This document shows positions 46,348 through 57,200 of a stretch of DNA of 64,000 nt, in pieces. How positions within the stretch are numbered: position 1 is the first letter of the stretch; each line of letters opens with the position of its first letter. Origin of the DNA: Nicotiana tabacum. Lineage: Eukaryota; Streptophyta; Magnoliopsida; Solanales; Solanaceae. Position numbers and translations under genes: made by a program. The stretch spans positions 104,450,411 through 104,514,410 of the forward strand of contig NC_134084.1 in assembly GCF_000715075.1 (NCBI RefSeq), in the 5' to 3' direction. The notes beneath the pieces were generated by a model. That model searched no databases. It saw only the letters and a list, made by a program, of their open reading frames with translations, and was not told the DNA's origin.

Positions 46348-47424
46348 CTAGGGTTTTTGATTGCTAGAGGTAATTGAATTAATAGAAGAATTCAAATACT
46401 AAAAACCAAAGAAGGTACCTCACAAACAAGGTAGATGAATTGTCAAGACTATCTCGACCTTACCCTTACACTCAGCTTAGAGCATTCAATCTCGCTTTCA
46501 CCCCTCAGAAGGACAGAAAGCACTAGGGGAATAAAATCGTAGCCCGATAGAACAATTAAAAGACCCTAAAAACGATCAAAGAAGAAAATATATACTCAGG
46601 AAAAATTACACTACAAAAACCAAAACCTAGAGCAATCAAAAACCCTAGATAAAGTGAATCAAAGAGAAGATGTCGTTAGAAGGAGGAGGAGAGCGGAAAT
46701 TTTAATGGGATGGGGGAAGAGAATGAGATGTATCAAAATAGAAAGAGAAAGAAAATAGTGTAACTAAATAGCGTATTTAGTGGCTTAGGGGTAGGAGGTA
46801 ACCAAAATTAGATATTTTGCTATAAACATTAAAAGGTATCTATAGAATATAATTTTTTTAAATGGTATTTATTTAAAATAAATAAGGTGTTAACCTTTGC
46901 TATAGGAGGTAAAAATTCCTAATTTAAATAGCCGACCAACAAACTCTTTACAATTCTATTTTACCCTTTACCTTTTTTTTCTATTTTAACTCCAAATCTC
47001 CAACCTATAACCTACTTTTTTTTTCTAGAACTTTTGTCGCCAATGTTAAAGGTGTTTTAACGCCTTCTGTTTTATATTTTCTCCTAATTTGTTTTTAACT
47101 CGATTCTAATTAACTATGCTCCTTTGTTTTGCCTCTTCTGTCTCGCTCCTCTGTTCTGCTTTCTTAAGGTGTTTTGCCTTCTTCTGTTTTGTTTTTTAAA
47201 ATTATTTGTATGCATAATTTTTGATAAATTTAATATTTAAACAATTGAGGGTATTTTAGTTAACTTATCAGTTACAGTACAGTATGATACAGTCAAACCA
47301 AACAGTAAAATATTATTTAACAATAACAAACAAACAATCTATCCAAATATTTTATTCATAAACAATACGATACAATACAATACATTATAAAACGATGGGA
47401 AACAATGATCCAAACAGGGTGTTA

Positions 47425-47658
47425 GTTCTTTGCTTTGTAACCTATTCAATATAGGTTACTCTATCTTTGTATCCGATGTGGCATAGAATTGTCCTTAACC
47501 GAAGGACTGCGTTTTTATCCTATATGACAATTGTATCCAATATTAAATTGTTTCATGAAAGAAAAGTTTAATTTTTAGGGAAAAAAAGTCGGTTGATGTT
47601 TCGAGGATATTTTTATCACTCAACATTTAGCTTCTAAATATTCGTGCTTTTATAATAA
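47425..47658. other. Short intergenic stretch
   Basis: AT-rich sequence between the TIR element and the Helitron candidate. Nothing was recognised. Confidence 0.5.
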
Positions 47659-48949
47659 CTAACTTTACGGTATGTGCGTTGCACGTGTACCTATATTAAT
47701 GAGTACATAGTTTTTAAAACATTATGTAAATATTATCAGACTATGTATTTGTCTAATATAAATTATATAATAAAATATAAAAAAAATATTCTTGAAAATG
47801 TTGAATGTCGTTCCCATTTAGTTAGTTCAATAAATGCAGAAGCCATTTCGACATAAGTTTTTAGATGTTTTATTGTCATTTATGAGGACGTATGTGGTGT
47901 TATAAAAATTATTATTATTTTAATGGCCTAATACAAAAAACAAAACACAAAAGAGAATAAAAAGGTTGGTCTTACAGGTTCGAAAAAATTAACATTAACA
48001 ATGTAAAGTCTAAAAAATGACTAAGATTGAATTAATATCTTACACTAAATAATTTAATATAAAAAATATAGTGAGGCATCGTCATTTGGGTGACTAAATG
48101 CAAGAAAAAAATGACAACTTATTTACAATACGTATTTTGCGATTATTTCATTCTTAAATTTCTTACAAAATTCATATGATTATTCGTATAATTTGATATA
48201 TAAATTTCAGTATTTTATTTATGCTTCACTTATCTGATTGGATTTGTGTTTTAACATGCAAAAGTTCGACAAAATTTGTAAAGTACATTAGAGTTATTAT
48301 TACTATAATTATATTATTTTCAAATATAGTTTTGTTATTTGTAAACTTCGTTATAGATAATATTTTTACCTGTCTTAATGTGTTTATAGATTTGGTTTAT
48401 GGCGTATAGGAGACTTCAATAGTCGTAAACTTGAAATTACAAAGTCTAAAAAATAATTATGGTTGAGTTAATATTTATGATAAATAATCTAATTTGTAAA
48501 GTTGATAGTGATAACCTTTGAAACATTCACACTACAAGAGTAGCATCTTATACTTATTAAGAGAAAAAAAGAATAAGGAGTTCTAATTTGCTTCCTACTT
48601 ATTATCTTTTAATTAGTTTTCTTTTATTTTACTATAATAGTAAAATTCAAAAGAATTAACCGGCAATAGTTCTATAACAAAGACAATACTACTAAACCTT
48701 ATAGGATTTCTAAGTACACGCTAGTTTCCTACTTTGATTTTGCTAGTATTTCTTTTATAAATATGGTATTATGTAGTTTAAACAAGGAAAAAGATAATAT
48801 AGAAAATTTAGGTGATTTTGAAATCCTAAATATTAGGAAAATAGTTACATGACTATTTTATCTAGTGTGTACTTTATTTTTGAAGGGTAAAAAAAAGTGA
48901 ATGACATTTTTCTAAAGACCCCGTACATTTAATATAGTATATATATAGA
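47659..48949 (-). mobile_element. Candidate non-autonomous Helitron (1.29 kb)
   Basis: On the reverse strand the unit begins TCTATATATATACTAT directly after an A (plus 48950 is T). It ends with the hairpin GTGCAACGCAC (plus 47674-47684), 11 nt, and TTAG followed by T. This fits plant Helitrons: a 5' TC with a TATA-rich start, a 3' hairpin 10-12 nt before CTRR (here C-to-T), insertion between A and T, and no target duplication. The interior is AT-rich with a diverged internal direct repeat near 48000-48060 and 48436-48490. No Rep/helicase coding was seen. Confidence 0.5.
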
Positions 48950-49651
48950 TGGCTGTTGGCCTTAGAAACAGACTTCTGTTTGATTTTTAACATTGTATCA
49001 AGCTAATTTGGGGTAAGTAAGAAGTTCTTTTATTTTGGTGGAATTTACGGATTTGGAAAACGTTAATTTATCAAGTTTTATTTATGGGGCAGTGTGTGTT
49101 AGCATGACTACTTGCCAAAAATACTTTTTAGGGGTAAACATGATATATAATGGTAACCAATTCTATTCTCATATAGTTTCTTAATTGCAGATCCAATAAT
49201 ATTACACCAGCTAATATGATAGAGTAAGAAATATTTGCTATCTTATTTTTTTCAATTTTTTTTAATAATAATACTATTATTATTATAATACATAGAGGCA
49301 TAAAATAATAATAATAATAATAATAATAATAGACAATGTAGACAAACTGGACAAGTGTCTTGGATTAAGTTATATACACTGCTATTATAAAAAAAAATAA
49401 AAAAATCTACGCTACCATGTGACTCAAATGTTATTTATAGTTAAGCCTCCTTAAAATGTATAACATGTTAAAGATGATTTAATGATGTAGTATATAACTA
49501 AACTCTTAATAAACACGGCTCAACAAGAGTATATATAGCAAAAGTATACCTGTCATCAAATCCTGCATAGATCAGCCATGCTCTGGCAACTTACTTCCCT
49601 GAAATCTCCTTTAATTGGGATAACTTTTCTGTGGAAGTTTTCCATTGATAT
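48950..49651. other. Intergenic DNA with ATA/ATT microsatellite
   Basis: No gene was found. An (ATT)n/(AATA, ATA)n microsatellite lies at about 49262-49332, in which ATT-type repeats are followed by a run of about ten ATA units. Confidence 0.6.
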
Positions 49652-50285
49652 TGTATACGGTAGAAATTGGGGCTACCAGATTCCGTGAGCTCGAATGTCA
49701 CTTTGAGAGCGAGATCGAGATACACCAGAAGTGAGTTCGATGGGAGGCTTCGAAGATCAGAGTGTCCGATGAATATCGAGGCCAAACATGACCGGCCTCG
49801 AGATAATGCCGTTACGAGTTTGTAACAGAATAAGCAAGATTCCTGCCACGTCTTCTAAATCATGACGTAAACTCCGGGACAAATTTGTACAAATCCGTAG
49901 TAGGCGGTTATACAGCTGTCACCGATAAAATTACTTACTGTAAATAGAAATATACCCTATTTTAGGGTTCCCCTATTATATAAAGGGGAACCCAATCATT
50001 TGTAAAGATGATCTAATCATTGGCAAAGAATATACTGCCATACTTTTCTCTCTTGTTGTTCATCAGAATTGTCCTATACATTTATTGTTCTTGCTTTATT
50101 GCTCTTAGTTCATCTCGTGGCTACTAAGCTCGAGGTCACCACTGCTAGGTAACATTGGTTTGGTTCACTTATTTCTTTTATTTCTACATCATATTTCTCG
50201 ATTATTAATTGGTATTGAACTAAATCACATATCTTTAAAGCCACAAATCAAATTTAATTGTTACTCGTATTTTCGAGGTAAAATA
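49652..50285 (+). repeat. 5' LTR of element C (~634 bp)
   Basis: It matches 53829-54210 closely (GGCTACC(A/C)GATT, GGGAGGCTTCGAAGATCAG, GCCGTTACGAGTTTG). The exact 3' edge is uncertain by a few bases, because the end before the primer site reads GGTAAAATATT rather than a clear CA. Confidence 0.85.
49965..49993 (+). promoter_or_regulatory. TATA box inside a perfect hairpin, LTR promoter of C
   Basis: GGGTTCCCCT (49965-49974) and AGGGGAACCC (49984-49993) are perfect 10-bp inverted arms around ATTATATAA, which carries a TATA box. The identical structure is kept in the 3' LTR at 54142-54170. The position, about 320 bp into the LTR, suits a U3 core promoter with transcription starting shortly downstream. 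Confidence 0.65.
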
Positions 50286-50287
50286 TT

Positions 50288-50305
50288 TGGCGCCCACCGT
50301 GGGGA
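50288..50305 (+). promoter_or_regulatory. Primer-binding site of element C
   Basis: TGGCGCCCACCGTGGGGA follows the 5' LTR. Sites of this form are common in Tat-lineage elements. I cannot name the priming tRNA from the sequence alone. Confidence 0.7.
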
Positions 50306-50400
50306 TAAAGATGATAGTGATTATTTCATTACTGATTCTTATAACACACGTTATTTTTACACTTTTTCTTGTCAAGAATTTTTGATTCTCAGGCTGAAAC

Positions 50401-51748
50401 ATGTCTAGTTCACAAAACGCACCTGTTCATTACAACGAAGGTCTTGGAGAAAACAACAATATAGGGGTCGATGTACCACCAATAAACCCTGGGGAAGTGC
50501 CAAATATTGAACCATTTGATGTTAGTTCACACATTGCTCTAAACACGGATTTAGGCACAGACCCCGGAGGGAGTGTACGCAGGGAAACCCGATCTGGTGG
50601 CCAAGGAGCACAAGGAATGGGAGATGGGGGAATCAGCCTCCAAGTGATATTCGAGATGCTGCAAGCTCAACAGATCTCCATCGCTCAACTTCAAAGTCAA
50701 AATAAAACTCCAAGTGTGATCGAACCAGGGAACACTCGACATACTGAGCCGGTGCCGGATAGATCAAACGGTAATGGCTCGAGGACAGACCCCACAATCA
50801 TGAGGATGCTCGAGGAACTCGCCAAGAGAATCGAGTCCGGGGAAAAGAAGATCGAGGATAATGACAAAAAAGTGAAGACCTATAACTCCCGTGTTGATCA
50901 AATACTAGGGGCACCTCGATCTTAGAAGGACTAGATTCTAAAAAGTTCGTGCAAAGACCATTCCCCCTAATATGGCTCCAAAGCCAATCCCCAAGAAGTT
51001 CCGTACGCCCGAGATTCCCAAGTATAACGGGACGACTGATCCGAATGAACACGTCACCTCATATACATGCACCATCAAAGGTAATGACTTGGAAGATAAC
51101 GAAATTGAATCTGTACTGCTGAAGAAGTTCAGGGAGACTCTGTCCAAGGGTGCCTTAATATGGTATCACGACTTGCCCCCTAATTCTATTGATTCGTTTC
51201 CTATGCTTGTAGATTCTTTTGTTAAAGCACACGCCGGAGCCATTAAAATTGTAACGAGGAAGTCAGACCTTTTCAAGATAAGGCAGAAAGATAACGAGAT
51301 GCTCAGAAAATTTGTATCTCGGTTCCAAGCAGAGAGAATGGATTTGCCTCCGGTCACCGATGACTGGGTTGTTCAAGCTTTCACTCAAGGTTTCAACACT
51401 CGGAGTTCTATAGTTTCACATCAGTTGAAGCAAAGTTTACTCAAGTACCCAGCTGTCACTTGGGCCGACGTACATAATCGGTACAAGTCGAAGAATAGAG
51501 TCGAGGATGATCAACTGGGGACTCCTTCGAGGTCCGTTTATCCTAGCAGTCCCATGGGTAGGATCAAAAGAGACGTCGATCGAGAGTCGAGGTTGAATAG
51601 AGATCGATATCAACCGTATAACGCAGATCGTAGATGGAGCGGGTCCGGACAAAGCATTGCACGGAATGAGAGGAGAAATAATCAAAGTAAAAATTCACGT
51701 GGGGTTGATGCCGAGGAAGATCATGTTAAATATCCAACATCCGAATAA
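50401..51748 (+). pseudogene. Gag of element C in two frames
   Basis: The first frame (50401-50925, 174 aa) starts MSSSQNAPVHY. It has an acidic, low-complexity N-terminus, then a coiled-coil-like stretch near residues 135-165 (ELAKRIESGEKKIEDNDKK). It ends at a TAG next to GAPRS. A small indel near 50920 moves reading to the second frame (50972-51748, 258 aa), which holds the retrotransposon gag core: PKYNGTTDPNEHVTSY, WYHDLPPNSIDSF, SDLFKIRQKDNEMLRKFVSRF and VVQAFTQGFN. An R/N/S-rich basic tail follows. No CCHC knuckle or protease follows. Confidence 0.85.
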
Positions 51749-52436
51749 AGGTACAGCCCTAGTCCAATCCTTTCTATTTTTTTTCGACTAACACTTGTAG
51801 GTTTTCGACAAGGATCGGCATGAAACTTTGGACCTTAAAGCACGCGTTGAACCCTTTTTTCCCCAGGCCAGTTTTTGTCCCAAATGGGTTTTTTCGGTGA
51901 GGTTTTTAACGAGGCAACCGTTGTCGTGTTAACTTAGAGCAATTCAACGGTATCCGAAGTTCCCTACAATAAGCTCGAGTACTGAAGGGAATTACCCTCG
52001 AATGTCTACTTTGCTGCAAGGAAATCACTTCGGGACATCGGGTCTCGATAGGAGCACTTTGTAATGGGCCAAAGGGTCAGATGAACTGTGTCCGTATAGA
52101 ATAGTCGAGCCCCGATGGTGAAACATGCACGCATGTACCAATTATCCAAAGAAGCATTTTTTCTATATCAAAACACTTTGTGTATCAAAGAAACTTGCTA
52201 CTATACGAACATCATATTTGTGATTCCACGAGAAACGGCTCAAGGGCCAAGACGCAAATACACCTTGAATACTTGGGGACCGTAATCGACAATCAACACA
52301 TTTGACTACCTGAACTCGAATTTATAAGACCTACAAGAGGCATCCCTCGACGCAAAGGCCAAGGCCATCATACTCTGGGACTAACCTTTCGAACAAGTCT
52401 GAAAGGTTATCGGGAAACAAGTCCAAGAGACATACC

Positions 52437-52546
52437 CTAAGGCTATGACCATATTAAAGACTACGGTCATATCAAAGGCTACGACCATATTAAAGGCTAC
52501 AACCATAATAAAGACTACGTTCATATAAAAGGCTACGGCCGAAATA
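52437..52546 (+). repeat. ~19-bp tandem array AAGGCTACGACCATATT
   Basis: About six units of the form AA(G/A)(G/A)CTACG(A/G)(C/T)CATAT(T/C)A follow one another with small variations. Confidence 0.75.
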
Positions 52547-52859
52547 ATGCGGCTCAGAGACGTCCAACTTCCACCATAAATTAAAGGCCTTCTAATACTT
52601 CGAAAAACCGATAAACTCGGCTACCCTCGGCAAAAGCAAAAAGGGCTTTGATAAAATCAGCCCTCGAATAATTTAAAGGCTTTGATAACATCAATCTTCA
52701 AAAATGCCTCAAGAGGCATTAACACGAACGGGTTCTTATCGATTGAACCCTCGAAAAAATCCAACGGATACAAAAAACACATGGTAAGGCATAAAAAAAA
52801 TTTCACTAAGTCTTTTAGCCCAAAAGGGAAAAATTATAGCTGCTTTAGAGGCCAAATTA

Positions 52860-53340
52860 GCCCGATATAAAAAAGCCTAAGGGCCAACCTAAAAGAGCCT
52901 AATGGTCAATATAAAAAAGCCTAAAGGCTAACTTTACTTCGAGTTCGAGCAAATCCTCCATCGACTACACAGCCTAAGGGCTATTTTGAGTTCGAGCAAG
53001 TACTCACTCGACTACTAAGCCCAAGGGCTACCCGAGTTTGAGAAAATTCTCACTCGAGGATTATCTATGAAGCCTAAGGGCTAACTCTATTTCGAGTTCG
53101 AGCAAGTCCTCACTCGATCATAAAAGCCCAAGGGCTGTCTTAATCCGAGTTCAAGCAAACCCTCACTCGGGGACTATCCATAAAGCCTATGGGCTATCTT
53201 TACTTCGAGTTTGAGCAAATCCTCACTTGGCCACAAGGCCTAAGGGATATTTTCATTTCAAGTTCGAGCGTGCACTCACTCAACTATCAAGCCCAAGAGC
53301 TACCTTACCTCATTGACCATTGAACCTAAGAGCTACTTAA
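52860..53340 (+). repeat. ~55-60-bp tandem array (CCTAAGGGCTA ... TTCGAGTTCGAGCAA)
   Basis: Seven to eight diverged units share AAGCC(T/C)AAGGGCTA, then TTCGAGTTCGAGCAA(A/G)TCCTCACTCG. The repeat occupies part of the space where pol is missing. Confidence 0.82.
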
Positions 53341-53828
53341 ATTCAAGTTCGAAAGGTCATTCGGGGACCATTGATCAGAAACGTTCGAGGATAGAACTTA
53401 TTATCGGTCATTACCATTTCAAACTTTGGGCATTCAAAAGGAATTTTATGCTAAGGCGCTTTGAAAAAGGGTATCAGATTCAGAATCCATGGAAGGAAAA
53501 GGGGCTTTTGTATAAACCTTTTTACAAGGAGTTATTGGTCACGATCAAGAGTTCCTCGCAAGGGCCGATCAACCTCAAAAGCAAAAAATTACTAAGAGAA
53601 CGAAACCTAAGCACGGTCCTTATTGGCAGAAGTGTCTTCACCCTCAGAATCTTGTCGGTCATCGAACTCGCTAAAGGTTATCGGAGTTTTCCTCGAGAAA
53701 AGCCAGCTTCCAAGCTTTCGTTTCCTTAGTCGCTAGCGTCACAATGATGATGTCGTGGCAAATCGGGGTAAAAATCAAGAACTCAATTCGTTTCTTATCG
53801 TTATACTCTAAGAAATGCGGGGACTATC

Positions 53829-54221
53829 TGTATATGGTAGAAATTGGGGCTACCCGATTTCGTGAGCTCGAAGGTCACTTCGGGAGTGAGATTGAGATTT
53901 ACCAGGAGCGAGCCCGATGGGAGGCTTCGAAGATCAGAGTGTCCGATAAATATCGAGGCCAAACGTGACCGGCCTCGAGATAATGCCGTTACGAGTTTGT
54001 AATAGAATAAGCAAGATTCCTGCCACGTCTTCTAAATCATGACGTAAACTCCGGGACAAATTTGTACAAATCCGTAGTAGGCGGTTATACAGCTGTCACC
54101 GATAAAATTACTTACTGTAAATAGAAATATACCCTATTTTAGGGTTCCCCTATTATATAAAGGGGAACCCAATCATTTGTAAAGATGATCTAATCATTGG
54201 CAAAGAATATGACTTTATCGT
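53829..54221 (+). repeat. 3' LTR of element C, truncated by Ogre insertion
   Basis: It begins TGTATATGGTAGAAATTGGGG and follows the 5' LTR to GCAAAGAATAT (54210). It then departs for 11 bp (GACTTTATCGT) before the Ogre LTR starts at 54222. The rest, if present, lies beyond the window. Confidence 0.82.
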
Positions 54222-57200
54222 TGTAAGCACGTGATTTTTGCCTCACGGACAATCACTCCAAAAGAAAACAAAAATAGTGACCAGTGACCTCGCTGTACAA
54301 ATTTTCAATTTTTCATGACCTGTACTGCTAGTCATTTGTGGTTCGTCCCAAGTTGCATTTGATCTTACCAATCAAAATACAAAGTATGTCTGTCATGGTA
54401 ATCAAACCGTAATTCGGTCATTGAAAGAAAATTCAAAAAAAATATATATATATGCATCGTTCGTTTTAGGTTGTGATTTAACTTACTTAAACATTTTAAT
54501 TTGGTGTGATAATTGTGTTGAAGTGTTACATTGTTGTTTGTTTTAATTTCATTTGTTTTATTATTTATTTTGTTATTTCATTTTTGTTTTAAAATAAGAG
54601 AACAAAGAAAAGAGTGATTTGGGCCCAAGAAATGAAACAAAAAATAGGCCCAAAACCGGCACACAAGGACCCAGTCCAAGTCAGGCCTGCCCAAACACTG
54701 ATTCAAACGACGCCGTATCAGCGTCCTTATCAGAACCGTTGATCTGACTCAAACAAACGGTCCTGATCAGGTTGATCACTTCCCTTCAACGACGTCGTTT
54801 CAGGCAAATTAATCTAAGCCGTCCAACCCCTTGATCCAACAGACCCAGGCCTTTCCCCCTAAACCCGTCAAACTTTGACCCAATCCAGCCTTACCCGGTC
54901 TCACCCACTATCAAACCCAAAACGACACCGTCTTCCCTAAGTGAATAGATCCTGGCCATAGATCTCATTTGATCCAACGGCCAGGATCTAAACCCCTAGA
55001 TCGTATATAAGCTTTCTATCGTACCCCACGCCCCCTATTCGAACCCCACCTCCACTCATCGTCTTCACCAAACACTGAAACCTCCCAAACCCTAGCAGCC
55101 GCCCTGATTTCCCTTTCACCAGAACCCGGCGGCATGAACGCCGATGACCCCCTTCTGAACACCCTAGGACCACCTCACTCTCCTAAACATGAATCTGTTA
55201 CCCCCTAGCCTCGAATCACTTTCCTTCATCTCGAATCTTCATTTGAAGATTCGAGTCGAACTCTGACCTACACCAAACCTCACCATCTTTGTACCAGACA
55301 CTCCCCTGACCTCCCTCGTGACCAAACCAGGCTTGGTTTGGTCCGAATCTACCCACAACTCCTAAAAAACCAGATCTGAAGATCCAAAACCTAGAACACG
55401 AATAACCTTGGAATCCGGCCGGTCTTAACAGGGGTTTGAGGTCTATTAGACCTTAATCAAGGTGTTCTCATGTGAGAACACCCTGATTAAAGTTTGTTCG
55501 GCCTCAAATGGTCAAAGTTGAGTCAGACTTGGGTCAATTTTGTTTGGACATTTTTCGGTAAGTTTTTCTTTGCTTTTCTATTTTATTCGAGTAATAATTA
55601 AGTTGTTAGCATGCTTTGTTGTGATTGATTGTTATTTCTAGTATTTTTCTTAATTCCTTCCATCTTTGTAAGGCCTTTTATTTGGTCGTTGGTTTGTCTG
55701 TGTGTGTTCTGAATGTATTATGTGATATACATGACCGTCAATTAGATTAGTCGTCAAATAAGTTAATTCATATAGGTTCCCAGTAATTGAACAAAGTTGT
55801 CTGAAGTCATTCGGGACTTTGTACGTGTTGTTTATATGAACGACTGATTATTATGTGTTACGATTAATATAGTCGAGTCGATGTATGTCGTCAATTAGTT
55901 TCAGTCATTAATGGTAACAACTTGATTCGTTTGTTTATTTCTGCTGTGATCGTATTTGAATCCCATTAGGAACTGAATTGTATTGCCTATTGGTTTTATT
56001 CAATTTGAATCAAAAACATCTAGGGGGTAGGTTATATGGGCAGTTCAGACTTTGATCTTAAATGGATGCCATGTTTATTTGGTTCAGATTGTGGGCAGCA
56101 TGCATATGGTCAGCTGTTAAGGAATTAAAATAATTGGACAGCATGTGCTGTCAGATTATATTCCTGCTGCCCATACTTTGGCTAAATAAACAAGAGATTA
56201 GGACACTTTAACAACAAAAAGAGAGAGGGGCTATCAGGGATTTCATGGGAGTTTTGTTATTTAAAATAACTGAGTGGAAAAACAACAGGGAGGGGGGAAT
56301 TTTGAGTTGTCCAGCAGGCTGTAAAGTGCTGAGTTTAGGCTATAAGAAGGGGGATTCTTTTTTTTGAAAAGAGAGGTTTTTTTGCTGGAAAAAACTGAAA
56401 GAAAGAAACATAAATTCAGAGGATATTGTAACCAAACATTGTCTGTAAACTACATAAGAGCTCACATTGGTCAAGCTGTCTTGGCCAAGTTCTGTTGTTT
56501 GCCCTTTTGAGCTGGTCGTGATTGTCAAACTGTTGGTGTGGTTACTTTGAATATTCTGCTGTTTTTTGCCGGTTCATTACTTTGTTTCTGGGATTGTTTG
56601 TTTGTGGCTCGACTGCTCGTGAGCTTCATCATTGTTGGCTGGTTGTTGTTGCTGTGTTGTTGCTGTGTATCTGCTGTTGCTGTGTTTGTTGCATACTACT
56701 CAGCTGATCATTCCTTTCCTCTTTTGCTTGGCTGTACCAGGTACACGATTAGAACATTGTCAATGCAACTTGAAGGTTGAGCATGAATACAAAAGAGAAG
56801 ATCTGAAGATTTTTTTTATAGACTGTTATGTTAAACCTCATGTAATGCATGATAGTTTGCAGTGTTGTTTGGATACTGAAGATAGTTTGCATGCCTAGTA
56901 GATATCAATTGTAGGGTAATTAAACGTTAGTTTGTATATGCAGGTTGGTAGATAAAAGTATTCCCAATGCAGTAGGTTGAATCTTAGATTTGGTTTAATT
57001 GTGTGGTATATTCTGTAATGTATGCCAAGCATGAAAACTGTACATTATTAGCTAAGCTCTTTCTCTTCTGATAAATTGTCTCATATAACTGGTAAACCAC
57101 ACGTTAAGACAAAGAACACAAAGCTTGCAATCTCAACCTCATGAAGGTCGAGCCCAGGTCAAAACAGACCAAGCAGGCCCGCATCGAACAAACAGTGGCC

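Larger units (their letters stand above)
45270..47421. mobile_element. TIR transposon (PIF/Harbinger-like, TTA duplication) carrying host DNA
   Basis: The left end CAGTTTGTTTGGATGG and right end ATCCAAACAGGGTG are inverted repeats. A diverged subterminal inverted zone follows, with GTATCGTATTGTATTGT on the left and AATACGATACAATACAATAC on the right. TTA lies immediately outside both ends (45267-45269, 47422-47424). The element is 2,152 bp and encodes no transposase. It contains short tandem repeats (45658-45745 and about 45950-46110), an inverted CTAGGGTTTTTGATTGCT pair (about 46348 and 46636), and a reverse-strand fragment of a ribosomal protein L38 gene. The PIF/Harbinger assignment rests only on duplication and end style. 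Confidence 0.65.
51749..53828 (+). other. Non-coding 3' region of element C with tandem arrays
   Basis: About 2 kb where pol would be expected contains no conserved domain. It contains two tandem arrays, listed separately. An open frame at 53313-53729 has no recognisable domain and is probably chance. The region ends in the purine-rich segment before the 3' LTR at 53829. Confidence 0.7.
49652..54221 (+). mobile_element. Gag-only Tat-like LTR retrotransposon C, 3' LTR interrupted by Ogre
   Basis: The 5' LTR (about 49652-50285) begins TGTATACGGTAGAAATTGGGG. The matching 3' LTR begins at 53829, right after a GCGGGGACTATC purine-rich segment, and is cut at 54222 by the Ogre element. The interior is about 3.5 kb: a primer site, a two-piece gag, then about 2 kb of non-coding DNA with tandem arrays. 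No protease, RT or integrase was found. This makes C a non-autonomous gag-only element. Confidence 0.85.

Noticed and set aside
50551..51685. Reverse-strand frames opposite the gag of C
   Set aside because: They are shadows of the plus-strand gag, which has the retrotransposon gag motifs.
52860..53340. Regular ~55-60-bp repeats considered as a CRISPR-like array
   Set aside because: Units are diverged and contiguous without unique spacers, lie inside a plant retrotransposon, and have no cas genes.
53313..53729. 138-residue plus-strand frame in the 3' region of C
   Set aside because: The composition is basic and the frame lacks conserved motifs. It overlaps the end of the tandem array and the 3' untranslated zone. 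I cannot support it as a gene.
56522..56898. Overlapping hydrophobic, Cys/Val/Leu-rich frames resembling small membrane proteins
   Set aside because: They come from low-complexity GTTGCTGTT-type DNA inside the Ogre LTR, with several frames open at once and no conserved pattern.
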